Of a DNA stretch of 64,000 nt, positions 1 through 7,396 are shown in pieces. The position numbers and the translations under genes are program-made. The first letter of the stretch is position 1. Each line of letters starts with the position of its first letter. The notes beneath the pieces were generated by a model. It searched no databases, was not told where the DNA came from, and saw nothing but the letters and a program-made list of their open reading frames with translations. The DNA comes from Flavobacterium sp. Leaf82 (GTDB taxonomy: Bacteria; Bacteroidota; Bacteroidia; Flavobacteriales; Flavobacteriaceae): the NCBI RefSeq assembly GCF_001422725.1, contig NZ_LMMA01000006.1:1-64000 (forward strand). The letters run 5' to 3'.

Positions 1-105
1 AAAACGGAGGTGCTCACTTTGCACCGGAATTAGGTGGTCATTTTGAACTGGAATCAGGTGCTCACTTTAAAACGGAATGGGGTGATCAATATAACCGGAA
101 TTTGC
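1..105. repeat. Tandem ~24-bp repeats, IS21-type element end
   Basis: About four imperfect copies of a 23-24 bp unit run head to tail. Each contains a GGTGnTCA core followed by a GGAAT box, seen near positions 8, 33, 57 and 82. Arrays of this form make up the multi-copy ends of IS21-family elements in Bacteroidota. The transposase genes would lie left of the window and are not seen. The array stops abruptly at about 105, where ordinary coding sequence begins. Confidence 0.5.
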
Positions 106-507
106 ACTGATGAATACGAAACAATTGAATTTTTAGATGAAAATACTTCTATAACATTAAATTCTGAAATGATGGATTTTAGTGTGAATTTTCCAATCAT
201 GATTTATGCAAAACTCAAAAACGGAAAATATAATTTGAACACAATTGAATATTTAGGGACAGAAAATCCCAATAATAAAATTGTAACATTTAATACTAAA
301 TTACCCAAAAACTTAGATGATATTAAATTAATATCTCCTCAAACTTATTTTATTGAAAAAGATGGATTATGTACTCTTTACCCAATAATGAAAAAGATTA
401 AATATAAAAAGCTGGAGAGTTTCCAAAAGAATTTTGCTCGTTTTGAGCTGCCAAATGGGCAAAAAGGCTGGTTGGATTTAAAAGGAAATGAATATTTAGA
501 TAACTAA
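34..507 (+). CDS. 5'-truncated hypothetical protein next to IS end
   Basis: I do not recognise a family. The open frame has 157 codons, but the first ~24 lie inside the tandem repeat array and read as low-information sequence, so the native start was probably lost when the element inserted. Protein-like sequence begins near base 106 (residues TDEYETIEF). The C-terminus ends in GQKGWLDLKGNEY, which resembles the last strand of an SH3-like or WG-type module. The next gene, also plus strand, starts 24 bp downstream and ends in a similar GWIKW motif. Most likely this is the surviving 3' part of a cell-envelope protein gene. It could also be expressed from a start within the element. Confidence 0.55.
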   Translation: MVILNWNQVLTLKRNGVINITGICTDEYETIEFLDENTSITLNSEMMDFSVNFPIMIYAKLKNGKYNLNTIEYLGTENPNNKIVTFNTKLPKNLDDIKLISPQTYFIEKDGLCTLYPIMKKIKYKKLESFQKNFARFELPNGQKGWLDLKGNEYLDN

Positions 508-530
508 ATTAGAAAAAAACATAATTAATT

Positions 531-1250
531 ATGAAAAAACTATTTCGACTATTATATTCTCTGCTGTTTGTTTCCTGTATTTCAGAAAATAAACCGCTGG
601 AAATTGAAACTAAAAACACTATTGGAATTGGAATACTGGAAATTAACTCCCACGAACCCTTACCTATATATTTATCTAAAACCCTTGATGACGTAATCGA
701 TACCATAACCTTTGACCGGGTTTATCTGGGAAAAAACAGTGGAAGCGTCGAAATTAGCTCAAATGTTTTAAAAACAAAATTCAAACCTTATGCTATATCT
801 GCAAGTTCAGGTACAGCCGAAAGTGAAGGCCTCATCAATTCAGGTTTAGCTAGTTATGGAACTACTTTAAAATTTACGCTAATTGAATCGAATCCTAAAT
901 ATTTTAAAGTCATCTTAAATGAAACCACTAAAGAAATCGGATATATTAAACCAATAAAAAGCATTAAAAAGCAGTACGATTATAAAAGCTGGAAAAGTTA
1001 TCTGCAAAGTGCCCAAATGATAAATCTTTTTAATAAAGACGTACTTTATGACAAACTTAAGGGTTCAAAAACTATTATACTTGATGATCATTGTGCTTTC
1101 AAAGTAATAGATGTTCAAAATGAATGGGCAGAAATTAAAACTGTTGATTATATCGTTGGAAGTGAAAAATGCACAAATATTCAAGGTTGGATAAAATGGC
1201 GAAATAATGATAAAATTACGATTAAAATAATCTTGCAAATTATAGACTAA
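531..1250 (+). CDS. Hypothetical lipoprotein
   Basis: This 239-residue protein begins MKKLFRLLYSLLFVSC, a short positive n-region, a hydrophobic stretch and a lipobox ending in Cys16, so it is probably an acylated envelope lipoprotein. No family was recognised. The C-terminal part (GWIKWRNNDKITIK) looks like an SH3-like beta module, shared in style with the truncated gene upstream. It is on the same strand as its neighbours with short gaps of 24 and 52 bp, so the three may be cotranscribed. The start is chosen because it gives a complete signal peptide. Confidence 0.7.
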   Translation: MKKLFRLLYSLLFVSCISENKPLEIETKNTIGIGILEINSHEPLPIYLSKTLDDVIDTITFDRVYLGKNSGSVEISSNVLKTKFKPYAISASSGTAESEGLINSGLASYGTTLKFTLIESNPKYFKVILNETTKEIGYIKPIKSIKKQYDYKSWKSYLQSAQMINLFNKDVLYDKLKGSKTIILDDHCAFKVIDVQNEWAEIKTVDYIVGSEKCTNIQGWIKWRNNDKITIKIILQIID

Positions 1251-1302
1251 AAGGATACAAATCTTAGGTTTCAAATATTATAAATTAACTTCAAAAGTAT
1301 TT

Positions 1303-1740
1303 ATGAAAAAAATTATATCTCTATTTTTCTGTCATCTTGCTATTTTATCATTTGGACAGGAAGCAGCAACAAAAAGTAAAGTAATCAGAGGGTTCGTTTT
1401 TGATAACTCCTATTACGCAAGCATTCCTTTACCAGCTGTTGAAATCCCTATTGAAATAATAGGAATGGAAAGAAAAACAAAAACAGACAATGATGGCAAA
1501 TTTGAAATTGAAGCAAAAGAAGGTGACGTGTTAATTATTCATGATGCTTTTATTAAAACCCAAAAGATTTTAATTACAGATAAAAACTGCTATGAAATCA
1601 ATTTAGGTACAGTAATCGAGAGTTACCCAATTTATTTTCAAAGTAAAAAAGTTGCGAGACAAAACAGCAGATACTATCGTAAACTCGTAAAGAAAGTGAT
1701 GAAAAAGATTGAAAGCGGTTTTTATAATTGTCTTGATTAA
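1303..1740 (+). CDS. Secreted carboxypeptidase-regulatory-like domain protein
   Basis: The 145-residue product has a Sec signal peptide ending near FGQ (residues 1-19). After it comes one carboxypeptidase-regulatory-like (CarboxypepD_reg-like) beta-sandwich. The hallmarks are a GFVFD opening, PLPAVEIPIEI, then TKTDNDGKFEIEAKEGD at about residues 64-81. In Bacteroidota this domain usually starts TonB-dependent receptors, but here it stands alone with a basic tail (SRYYRKLVKKVMKK). A stand-alone envelope protein is the simplest reading. A receptor fragment is less likely because start and stop look natural. Confidence 0.7.
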   Translation: MKKIISLFFCHLAILSFGQEAATKSKVIRGFVFDNSYYASIPLPAVEIPIEIIGMERKTKTDNDGKFEIEAKEGDVLIIHDAFIKTQKILITDKNCYEINLGTVIESYPIYFQSKKVARQNSRYYRKLVKKVMKKIESGFYNCLD

Positions 1741-1942
1741 AGCAGCGTAATAAAAAACCTCTCAACAAATAGAGACAACTCATCGCCAAAAATAAATTTG
1801 TTATCGATTTCCTTTTGTGCACCAAAGAAAAAGCCAGCTCCTGCTAAATATGCGAAAATTATAAAAGTATGGTAATTTTTAGATTTTGTCTTTCAGATCT
1901 TTTAAACCAAGTTACTAATTCATTATTTGGGTAATATTTCAT
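1741..1942 (-). pseudogene. Degenerate small membrane-protein gene
   Basis: On the minus strand an ATG at 1942 opens a frame beginning MKYYPNNELVTWFKRSER that stops after about 27 codons. A one-base shift restores a convincing frame reading IIFAYLAGAGFFFGAQKE and then a charged and hydrophobic stretch up to the end of the plus-strand gene. The composite looks like a short protein with one membrane segment, inactivated by a frameshift. Protein-like composition on both sides of the break is the only support. Confidence 0.35.
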
Positions 1943-2027
1943 AATTTATATTTAAATTCTTTAATATAAAAAAAACGATTTCATATAAGTAACCGTTTTT
2001 TATAAAAGTATTTTAATAAAAACATCT

Positions 2028-2447
2028 CTATTTACTATTCTCTATTCTGGCTTTTTCTCGCTCTTTAGAAATATTTTCGCGATTTTCATTAGCAATAAAA
2101 ACAAAGCTTACAGCCATTAACATAATAAATCCAACAATGAAATAACCTCCTTTTTTATCTGCTTCAAAACCATAATTTAAAAATTTTTTATCTTTTATGA
2201 AAAAGTAATAATTTAATAATGCTAAAATTACCACATAAATAAGCACAAAAAATTTATTTGGAATTAAGATATTTGAAATATTAAAACAATAATAGTCAAT
2301 ATATAATAACATGGTATAAATGCCAAACCAAACTATTAATGTACTGGTGTTTGTTAATAAAATACTTATTGTCCCTGCATTATTTTGTTTTTTTGGATCA
2401 TTTAAAGAGTTAAAAATTCTATATAAAATATAATAATAGTACTTCAT
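2028..2447 (-). CDS. Four-helix membrane protein, candidate immunity protein
   Basis: The 139-residue protein has about four transmembrane segments and begins MKYYYYILYRIFNSL. It is a paralogue of the protein at 6738-7094: both share an MKxYYYxLxRI start, a NYFFIxK stretch and a FExDKxGG motif before the last helix. Its ATG overlaps the stop of an upstream toxin-like fragment in an ATGA junction, the arrangement typical of coupled toxin-immunity genes. The upstream fragment has a glycine-rich hydrophobic tail, and membrane-embedded immunity proteins usually answer pore-forming toxins, so immunity to a membrane toxin is my inference. The family itself is not recognised. Confidence 0.65.
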   Translation of the reverse strand: MKYYYYILYRIFNSLNDPKKQNNAGTISILLTNTSTLIVWFGIYTMLLYIDYYCFNISNILIPNKFFVLIYVVILALLNYYFFIKDKKFLNYGFEADKKGGYFIVGFIMLMAVSFVFIANENRENISKEREKARIENSK

Positions 2448-2659
2448 AATTTTGGCTTTGTATATAATGTCCTTCCTGATGAATATTCATAAATTGCTTT
2501 TCCTCCAAAATAAACAAGAGCACCAACAGCGAAACCTGTAGCAACAACTGGTGCAGCAAAAATTGAAGTAGCAATTGCAGCTTCAGCAATTGCAGTATCA
2601 ACACCATATTCTAAGAAAGAAATTTGTTTATTAGCAACTTGATAGGTTTCCGAAAATAG
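2444..2659 (-). pseudogene. Orphan C-terminal fragment of a polymorphic toxin
   Basis: A minus-strand frame of about 71 codons has no start and is closed upstream by a stop at 2660-2662. It contains an Ala/Gly-rich hydrophobic stretch (EAAIATSIFAAPVVATGFAV, then GALVYFGGKAIYEY) and ends SSGRTLYTKPKL. The stop overlaps the next gene's ATG (ATGA). The alanine/glycine-zipper composition suggests a membrane-inserting toxin tail. It looks like a toxin 3' end carried with its immunity gene and separated from any delivery domain. Confidence 0.5.
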
Positions 2660-2936
2660 TTAAGTTTCAATTTTTTGTATTCATTTTTTCCAAAATCGAT
2701 GCCTTTTATTAAACGTCTTTTGGAATATCTTGTAAGTAATTTCTCGTTTACTTTAATTTTCCAAAATTAATTCAAAAGTTTCAGAAAAGAAGTTTTATAT
2801 ATATATAAAATAAACCTGCCATATTCATTATACTTAATACAGAATATGATCAAAAACCCAACAAACACTAAACCAGCTTTTTACAAAAACACCGCAAATA
2901 AACAGGATAATTAAATTAAAAAAAATGCGTTTTTTG

Positions 2937-2967
2937 TTTGTATTTTATAAAATTAATTGCATTTTTG
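2937..2967 (+). promoter_or_regulatory. Promoter of tRNA-Glu
   Basis: TTTG at 2937-2940 is followed by a 19-bp spacer and CATTTTTG at 2960-2967. This is one mismatch from the Bacteroidota primary sigma pattern TTTG-N19-TAnnTTTG. The tRNA starts 19 bp after the -7 box. Confidence 0.65.
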
Positions 2968-2986
2968 CACCCGCTTAGAAAAACAA

Positions 2987-3058
2987 GGCCCGTTCGTCTA
3001 TCGGTTAGGACGCATGGTTTTCATCCATGTAAGAGCGGTTCGATTCCGCTACGGGCTA
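2987..3058 (+). tRNA. tRNA-Glu (anticodon TTC)
   Basis: The cloverleaf is complete. The acceptor arms are GGCCCGT and ACGGGCT with a terminal G-T wobble, the anticodon loop is TTTTCAT giving anticodon TTC, the T-arm is GCGGTTCGATTCCGC, and the discriminator base is A. CCA is not encoded. It is followed at once by a GAAA-loop terminator. Confidence 0.95.
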
Positions 3059-3066
3059 CTAAGACA

Positions 3067-3095
3067 AAGCTTCAGAGAAATCTGGAGCTTTTTTT
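3067..3095 (+). terminator. GAAA-loop terminator, copy 1
   Basis: The hairpin is AAGCTTCAGA-GAAA-TCTGGAGCTT followed by a T run, a 10-bp stem capped by a stable GNRA tetraloop, 8 bp after tRNA-Glu. Near-identical hairpins occur at 4746, 8907, 11361 and 16506. Confidence 0.85.
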
Positions 3096-3625
3096 ATTTC
3101 TTATAATTTCCAACTAAGAGAATCGTATTTACATCTTAGTATTTCCATTTCATATAATTGGTTATTCCGTTTTTATCCCAATCGATTTTTAAAATGTCTT
3201 TTGTTGCATTCCTAATTATTACATACTAATCTTTATAGATCTAATTATTTGCAACTAATTAAAAATGTTTGCCAATAATTAACGGAAAAATCGCTCAAAA
3301 CAAAACCTCTTTTTCTAACATTCCAGGATATGTATTTGAAAAATTAAAAAGCGACATCACAAATTCTCTTTGACACAACCATAAAACACACTCATAATCA
3401 ATACTTTACAAGTAAAAAATTATATATCCTTAATTTTAAAATACTCCATAATAATTTAATAACATGTTTTCTTAATAACTGCGTTTATGTTAGTAAATGT
3501 TTTTATAAATTTGCAATCTCATATTGAAACCCATTATTTTTAATTTAAAATTATGACTTTCACATAAATACCACGTAAATTAGATAGTCTTTATTCAAAT
3601 TATATTATAACCATAATTAAATCCA
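3096..3625. other. AT-rich intergenic region with possible promoter
   Basis: No coding sequence is seen in 530 bp. A perfect -7 box TAAATTTG lies at 3506-3513 on the plus strand, but no TTTG is found 18-19 bp upstream. It could drive the gene at 3626 with a leader of about 105 nt. Confidence 0.4.
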
Positions 3626-4720
3626 ATGTTTAAGAAAAACAAATCTCAAGTTTTATTTTTTATCCTTTTAAATTTATTTTTTTCCTTTAGTTCATTTGCT
3701 CAAAAAAATCTTTATGCCGGAATTGAAATCGGACGAAGAGCAATAAAAACTTCTATTCTGGAGATCAACAATATTAAAAAAGCCGACTATAAAATTCTTT
3801 ACTTCTCGAACGAAAGAATCAGTCTTGCTGACCATATTGCTGCAAGCGGTGAAGTTCCTCAGGACGACATTAATAAAACCAGTAATATCATTGTTGACCA
3901 ATTAAAGAAAATCAGAGAAGAATTTAAAGTTCCTGAAGCAAATATTTTTATAGTTGCTGCTCCTGTTTTCTCCTCTGCCCGCAATGTCGATGCTTTGATT
4001 AATAAAATTACTACACTAACCAATAAAAGTGTTGACATAATTAATGTTGACGAAGAAGCTAAAATGCTGGTAAAAGGCGCAATACCTCCGGTTGACTACG
4101 CAAATGCTATTTTACTTGATATAGGCGCACAAACTTCTAAGGGCGGATACATCGATGAGCTTGAAGACAACAAATTAGAGTTTATACCTCTTGAACTTGA
4201 TTTTGGAACTATGACAGTTACTGATGCAGTTAAAAAAACGGTTGTTAACCAAAGCCAGGTAAATGATATGTCGACTTATCAGGAAAAATCATTTGATTTT
4301 AATATCGTGTTACGTAAAAAGATCAAACAAATGCTGGACGCAAATCCTCTTATCTTAAAAAAGGAAAAAATCTATTTATCTGGAGGAGCAGTTTGGGGAT
4401 TTTCGACTCTATATTTTAATGAAAACGTAAAGGATCATTATATTTCTTTTACTTTAGAAGACGTTATCAATTATGATGCTGTCCTAAAAAACAACTTTAG
4501 TAAATACAATAACCTTTCTAAAACAGATAAGGAAGTTGCCAGAGTTTTAAGCACATATGACCAAAAATACCTAATCTCTGCAAATAACATTTTGCTTAAC
4601 TTACTGGAAAGTATTCCTAATGTAGAAACAAAGAAAATATACTTTGTGAAAGACGGGCAAGTAACATGGCTTATGTCGCACATTGCAGATCGTTCTAAAA
4701 AAGTAAATACTAATTTTTAG
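3626..4720 (+). CDS. Secreted Ppx/GppA-like ASKHA-fold protein
   Basis: The 364-residue protein has a clear Sec signal peptide (residues 1-25, ending SSFAQ) and then an actin-like ATPase (ASKHA) fold. A phosphate-1-like strand is NLYAGIEIGRRAIKTSI (about 27-43), a phosphate-2-like motif is AILLDIGAQTSKGGYI (about 170-185), and an adenosine-type motif is IYLSGGAVWGF. The order and spacing resemble exopolyphosphatase/GppA proteins, but overall similarity is weak and the protein is exported, which is odd for a nucleotide-dependent fold. Substrate unknown: polyphosphate hydrolysis or a structural role are both possible. It is monocistronic, ending at a GAAA-loop terminator. Confidence 0.65.
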   Translation: MFKKNKSQVLFFILLNLFFSFSSFAQKNLYAGIEIGRRAIKTSILEINNIKKADYKILYFSNERISLADHIAASGEVPQDDINKTSNIIVDQLKKIREEFKVPEANIFIVAAPVFSSARNVDALINKITTLTNKSVDIINVDEEAKMLVKGAIPPVDYANAILLDIGAQTSKGGYIDELEDNKLEFIPLELDFGTMTVTDAVKKTVVNQSQVNDMSTYQEKSFDFNIVLRKKIKQMLDANPLILKKEKIYLSGGAVWGFSTLYFNENVKDHYISFTLEDVINYDAVLKNNFSKYNNLSKTDKEVARVLSTYDQKYLISANNILLNLLESIPNVETKKIYFVKDGQVTWLMSHIADRSKKVNTNF

Positions 4721-4745
4721 ATTCCTTCTTATAAATATTAAGACA

Positions 4746-4775
4746 AAGCTTCAGAGAAATCTGAAGCTTTTTTTA
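4746..4775 (+). terminator. GAAA-loop terminator, copy 2
   Basis: AAGCTTCAGA-GAAA-TCTGAAGCTT followed by seven or more T. The stem is fully complementary, unlike the other copies, which carry a G-T pair. It closes the ASKHA-fold gene and may also serve the convergent gene at 4814. Confidence 0.85.
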
Positions 4776-4813
4776 TTTTAAAAAAAAATCATTTTGTGTA
4801 TTCGAATACAAAA

Positions 4814-5149
4814 CTACTCAGCAACGTTCGCAGCATCTGAGTTAAAGACTTGATTTATATCTCCCAAAAGTTCAAATTCATCCACAGGAAACATCTCCAG
4901 AACCATTTCTAAAATCAGGGAAACGTTTATTGGGTTCTTGTTTGTATTTGACATTATATGTCCGTCATTATCCAACGTTAAAACGCACATTTTAAGCATA
5001 TTTGTAATCACACAGCCAACTTCATAATAACTCATCTTGATTTGAGCCGTATAAACTTCTGATTTATTATTTTGCGCTTTTAATGTATTGAAATACGGAA
5101 CTAGTATTTTTTTTAATTTCTCTAACCTTTCAGTTTCATTTGTGTCCAT
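4814..5149 (-). CDS. Small hypothetical protein
   Basis: A 111-residue soluble protein with no signal peptide or membrane segment. It starts MDTNETERLEKLKKIL and ends in an acidic stretch (MFPVDEFELLGDINQVF). The predicted make-up is alpha/beta with a helical N-terminus. I do not recognise the family. It stands alone, convergent with the ASKHA-fold gene and separated from the immunity-type genes to its right by a repeat-rich gap. Confidence 0.6.
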   Translation of the reverse strand: MDTNETERLEKLKKILVPYFNTLKAQNNKSEVYTAQIKMSYYEVGCVITNMLKMCVLTLDNDGHIMSNTNKNPINVSLILEMVLEMFPVDEFELLGDINQVFNSDAANVAE

Positions 5150-5279
5150 TATATATCGCTTTTATGATAATTCAAAGTTTGTGATATATTTATAAAAAGC
5201 GGTTATCTTATATGATAACTCAAAAAATAAAGTTTATCCAGACCGGAAATTTAGAATTTACAAGAACAAAAAAATTGCG

Positions 5280-5337
5280 TAAAGTCAGAGACATTTGCGC
5301 AGCTTTTTATAAGAATTATTCGTGGAGCGGAAAAAAA
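5280..5337. repeat. Single arm of the TGCGCAAA/TTCG repeat
   Basis: This stretch closely matches 8040-8096: GCGTAAAGTCAGAGACATTT, then GCGCAGCTTTTTATAAGAAT, then a TTCGTGGAGCGG tail. Only one arm of the larger inverted repeat at 7948-8096 is present. The internal hairpin (TGCGTAAA with TTTGCGCA) can still form. Confidence 0.55.
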
Positions 5338-5413
5338 GCCAATAATTATAAAACAATAAACCCTGTCAATTGTCGAGGTTCATGTTTCTATTCTTTGTTG
5401 ACTTTCTTTATCA

Positions 5414-5437
5414 GTTCGAAGTCGGGAGACTTCGAAC
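5414..5437. repeat. Perfect 10-bp palindromic hairpin
   Basis: GTTCGAAGTC-GGGA-GACTTCGAAC is a perfect 10-bp stem with a 4-base loop, followed by GCGGCGGG. It lies in the 327-bp gap between 5150 and 5476, which holds no convincing gene. The form is REP-like. No T run follows on the minus strand, so a role as a terminator for the genes to its right is uncertain. Confidence 0.6.
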
Positions 5438-5476
5438 AGCGGCGGGTGTCAAAACATCTATCAGGTATCTGAAATC

Positions 5477-6124
5477 TTATTCAACCAATTTCAGCATTTT
5501 ACATCTTTCCACAATTAATTCCTCCAAACCATCAGGCTTTTTAACTATCTCCAATTTAGGAAGATTATGCAATTGCAATTTTTTAAGTTTTTGATTTTCT
5601 GTCAAAAATAAATTGACTAAGTTTCCATTGTAGATTTGAAGTTCGATGAGATTTGGGAACAGCTTTAAAATATTATTTGATTTGCTGCTTTCATACCATA
5701 AAATCATTTTTTTAACATCTATAAATGACTCAAGAATCTTTCCTTTAAAGGTTTTAACAGATAGAAATGTTATTTCATCAAGTCCTATAAAATTTCGCTC
5801 TAACAAATTTACCTTCACTTTATCTCCGATGATTAAATGTCTAGTGTTAATTTCTACTCCCTCCAAATCTAAAGTCGAATTATGGATTGATACAATTTGA
5901 AATGAATATATCGAGAATATACTTTTAAAATATTCAAAATCAAAAGAATTAAAATAGTTTAAAGAAATTGTTTGAAAATCAAATTTAGATAAATCATGAA
6001 TTTCAGCTTTTATGTATGTTGATTTAGGAAAAATGCCTAAATCCATCTTTTTTTGAATTTCTTCAAAATTGTTAGTCACTAACAGTGCTTTTTTGTTGAC
6101 GTTGAAATATATGTAAAAGTCCAT
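5477..6124 (-). CDS. Leucine-rich hypothetical protein, possible immunity protein
   Basis: The 215-residue protein has no signal peptide. Its C-terminal half reads as irregular leucine-rich repeats: LFPNLIELQIYNGNLVNLFL, then KLKKLQLHNLPKLEIV and GLEELIVERCKMLKLVE. The start overlaps the 3' end of the DUF4265-like gene by 53 bp, so the two are probably translationally linked. It is the last gene of a stack of toxin fragments and immunity-like genes (5.5-7.2 kb), and leucine-rich proteins occur among polymorphic immunity proteins. Immunity is therefore an inference from place, not from family. Confidence 0.6.
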   Translation of the reverse strand: MDFYIYFNVNKKALLVTNNFEEIQKKMDLGIFPKSTYIKAEIHDLSKFDFQTISLNYFNSFDFEYFKSIFSIYSFQIVSIHNSTLDLEGVEINTRHLIIGDKVKVNLLERNFIGLDEITFLSVKTFKGKILESFIDVKKMILWYESSKSNNILKLFPNLIELQIYNGNLVNLFLTENQKLKKLQLHNLPKLEIVKKPDGLEELIVERCKMLKLVE

Positions 6125-6581
6125 CTTGTAAAGTATAGTTTTTTCCTGGTGATTGTATTATATTGTAATTTACTGGGTTTGCGTAACCCTCTGGATAATC
6201 CTCTGTGGCTTCAGTTTGCATTCTTCGGTATTCATCTTTAAATGCTTGTCTTGATGACTCTGCAGGATTCCAATCAAATTTCTTAACGGTTACATTAAAT
6301 AATATCATTTTTTTTGTAATTTCTTCAATATCATTTTCATTATAGATTATAACTTGGAGAGTACTATTACCAGATTCCATCACAATGTCATCAAAAAATA
6401 ATTCTCCATCTTCTTCTTCAACACTAATTATATAATCGTAAGCAACATTAGGTATAAAAAAAGGAATATTTTTAATTCTATAATCATTTTCTTCTTTTGA
6501 TGTCCAAACGCTCTCAACAGATAATTTCCCTTCTAAATCATAGTAATCAAACTTTATCTTATCTTTTATTTCTTCTTTCAT
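6072..6581 (-). CDS. DUF4265-like protein, candidate immunity for HNH toxin
   Basis: The 169-residue protein matches the DUF4265 pattern at residues ~20-105: VWTSKEENDYRIKNIPFF, DYIISVEEEDGELFFDDIV, then SGNSTLQVIIY. The family is widespread beside polymorphic toxins but its biochemistry is unknown to me. Its ATG shares one base with the stop of an upstream HNH nuclease fragment (TAATG), so it is probably the immunity partner of that toxin. The last ~40 residues diverge and overlap the next gene by 53 bp, so a 3' rearrangement is possible. Confidence 0.7.
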   Translation of the reverse strand: MKEEIKDKIKFDYYDLEGKLSVESVWTSKEENDYRIKNIPFFIPNVAYDYIISVEEEDGELFFDDIVMESGNSTLQVIIYNENDIEEITKKMILFNVTVKKFDWNPAESSRQAFKDEYRRMQTEATEDYPEGYANPVNYNIIQSPGKNYTLQDGLLHIFQRQQKSTVSD

Positions 6582-6748
6582 TATCTTTTATCTAAATTAC
6601 AACCTCTACACAATACTTGTCCATTATCTGGAGTTCCTCTTCCACCATCTCTTTTTCTTTTAACATGATCAACGTTCGTTTCGCTTTTAGCTGGGGTTAC
6701 ACCTTTTTTAGATTGTGTTGCTTCAGTTGTAGCATTATTACACCCCCC
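6581..6748 (-). pseudogene. HNH nuclease toxin C-terminal fragment
   Basis: A start-less minus-strand frame of about 55 codons contains the core of an HNH (beta-beta-alpha metal) nuclease: VDHVKRKRDGGRG, then TPDNGQVLCRGCNLDKR and stop. The His, the Asn of DNGQ and the CxxC pair are present, but no N-terminal delivery domain exists. It abuts the end of the membrane-protein gene at 6738, as if a toxin 3' end had been pasted directly after another immunity gene. The TAATG junction leads into the DUF4265-like gene. Confidence 0.7.
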
Positions 6749-7094
6749 TGTTAAACTTTGCCATGAGAAAAGCGAAAGTAAAAGTTAAAATTATATACAA
6801 AACCACACACATTCCTCCTGTCTTATCTTTTTCAAAGTTTTGTTCTAAAAATCTTTCTTTTTTAACTATAAAAAAATAGTTAAATGCCCATAAACAAATT
6901 AATGATGTAATTAAATATTTTATATCTGGTATAAAAGTTACTATATCGTAGAAATTTAAAAATAGAAAAATAGTTATAAGGTTAACAGCAAGTAGAACTG
7001 TGGAAACAAATGATGCAGATAGAGTAAAATTTGCATTTTCATTTTTTTCGTAAAACTTATAAATTCTGAACAATAAGTAATAATAAGTTTTCAT
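6738..7094 (-). CDS. Four-helix membrane protein, paralogue of 2028-2447
   Basis: The 118-residue protein has about four hydrophobic segments and begins MKTYYYLLFRIYKFYEKNEN. It shares with the protein at 2028-2447 the MKxYYYxLxRI start, the NYFFIxK motif and the FExDKxGG motif before the last helix. A toxin-tail-like fragment ends 2 bp upstream of its ATG, and an HNH toxin fragment follows directly downstream. Immunity to a membrane-active toxin is inferred from this context and from its paralogue. Confidence 0.65.
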   Translation of the reverse strand: MKTYYYLLFRIYKFYEKNENANFTLSASFVSTVLLAVNLITIFLFLNFYDIVTFIPDIKYLITSLICLWAFNYFFIVKKERFLEQNFEKDKTGGMCVVLYIILTFTFAFLMAKFNRGV

Positions 7095-7096
7095 AA

Positions 7097-7192
7097 TTAA
7101 TTTTTTGGTTTTTCAAATAATGTTTCACTCGCTCCACGAAGTCTTTCAATTATAAACGGCGCTGGAACATTTTTTTTCGATTTAAGACAATA
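7097..7192 (-). pseudogene. Toxin-tail-like C-terminal fragment
   Basis: A start-less minus-strand frame reads KSKKNVPAPFIIERLRGASE and continues TLFEKPKN before a stop two bases upstream of the next ATG. The DNA of the middle part resembles 7948-7985, so part of this coding fragment is also a dispersed repeat. Short and unassigned. Its position mirrors the other toxin-tail fragments. Confidence 0.35.
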
Positions 7193-7396
7193 TAAATAAA
7201 AAAAGAACCTGAAGGCTGTTTAATTTTTTATGCGATATTAATAAATTATTGATAATCTGTAAATGTGTGATGCAATAATTAACCATCAACACAACTAATA
7301 CATTACCCTATTTCAACATATTATAAATTTAAATTCTCCTATCACTAACTCTGAAACATTACCTATTGCTAACATGTTCTAATATGATAACTTAAA

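Noticed and set aside
2419..2607. Leucine/glutamine-rich 62-codon minus-strand frame
   Set aside because: The neighbouring frame gives a much more natural protein (the toxin tail ending TKPKL), and this frame is its shadow.
5212..5594. Two overlapping plus-strand frames of 74-86 codons
   Set aside because: They run through the repeat arm and the palindrome and into the antisense of the leucine-rich gene. Composition is not protein-like.
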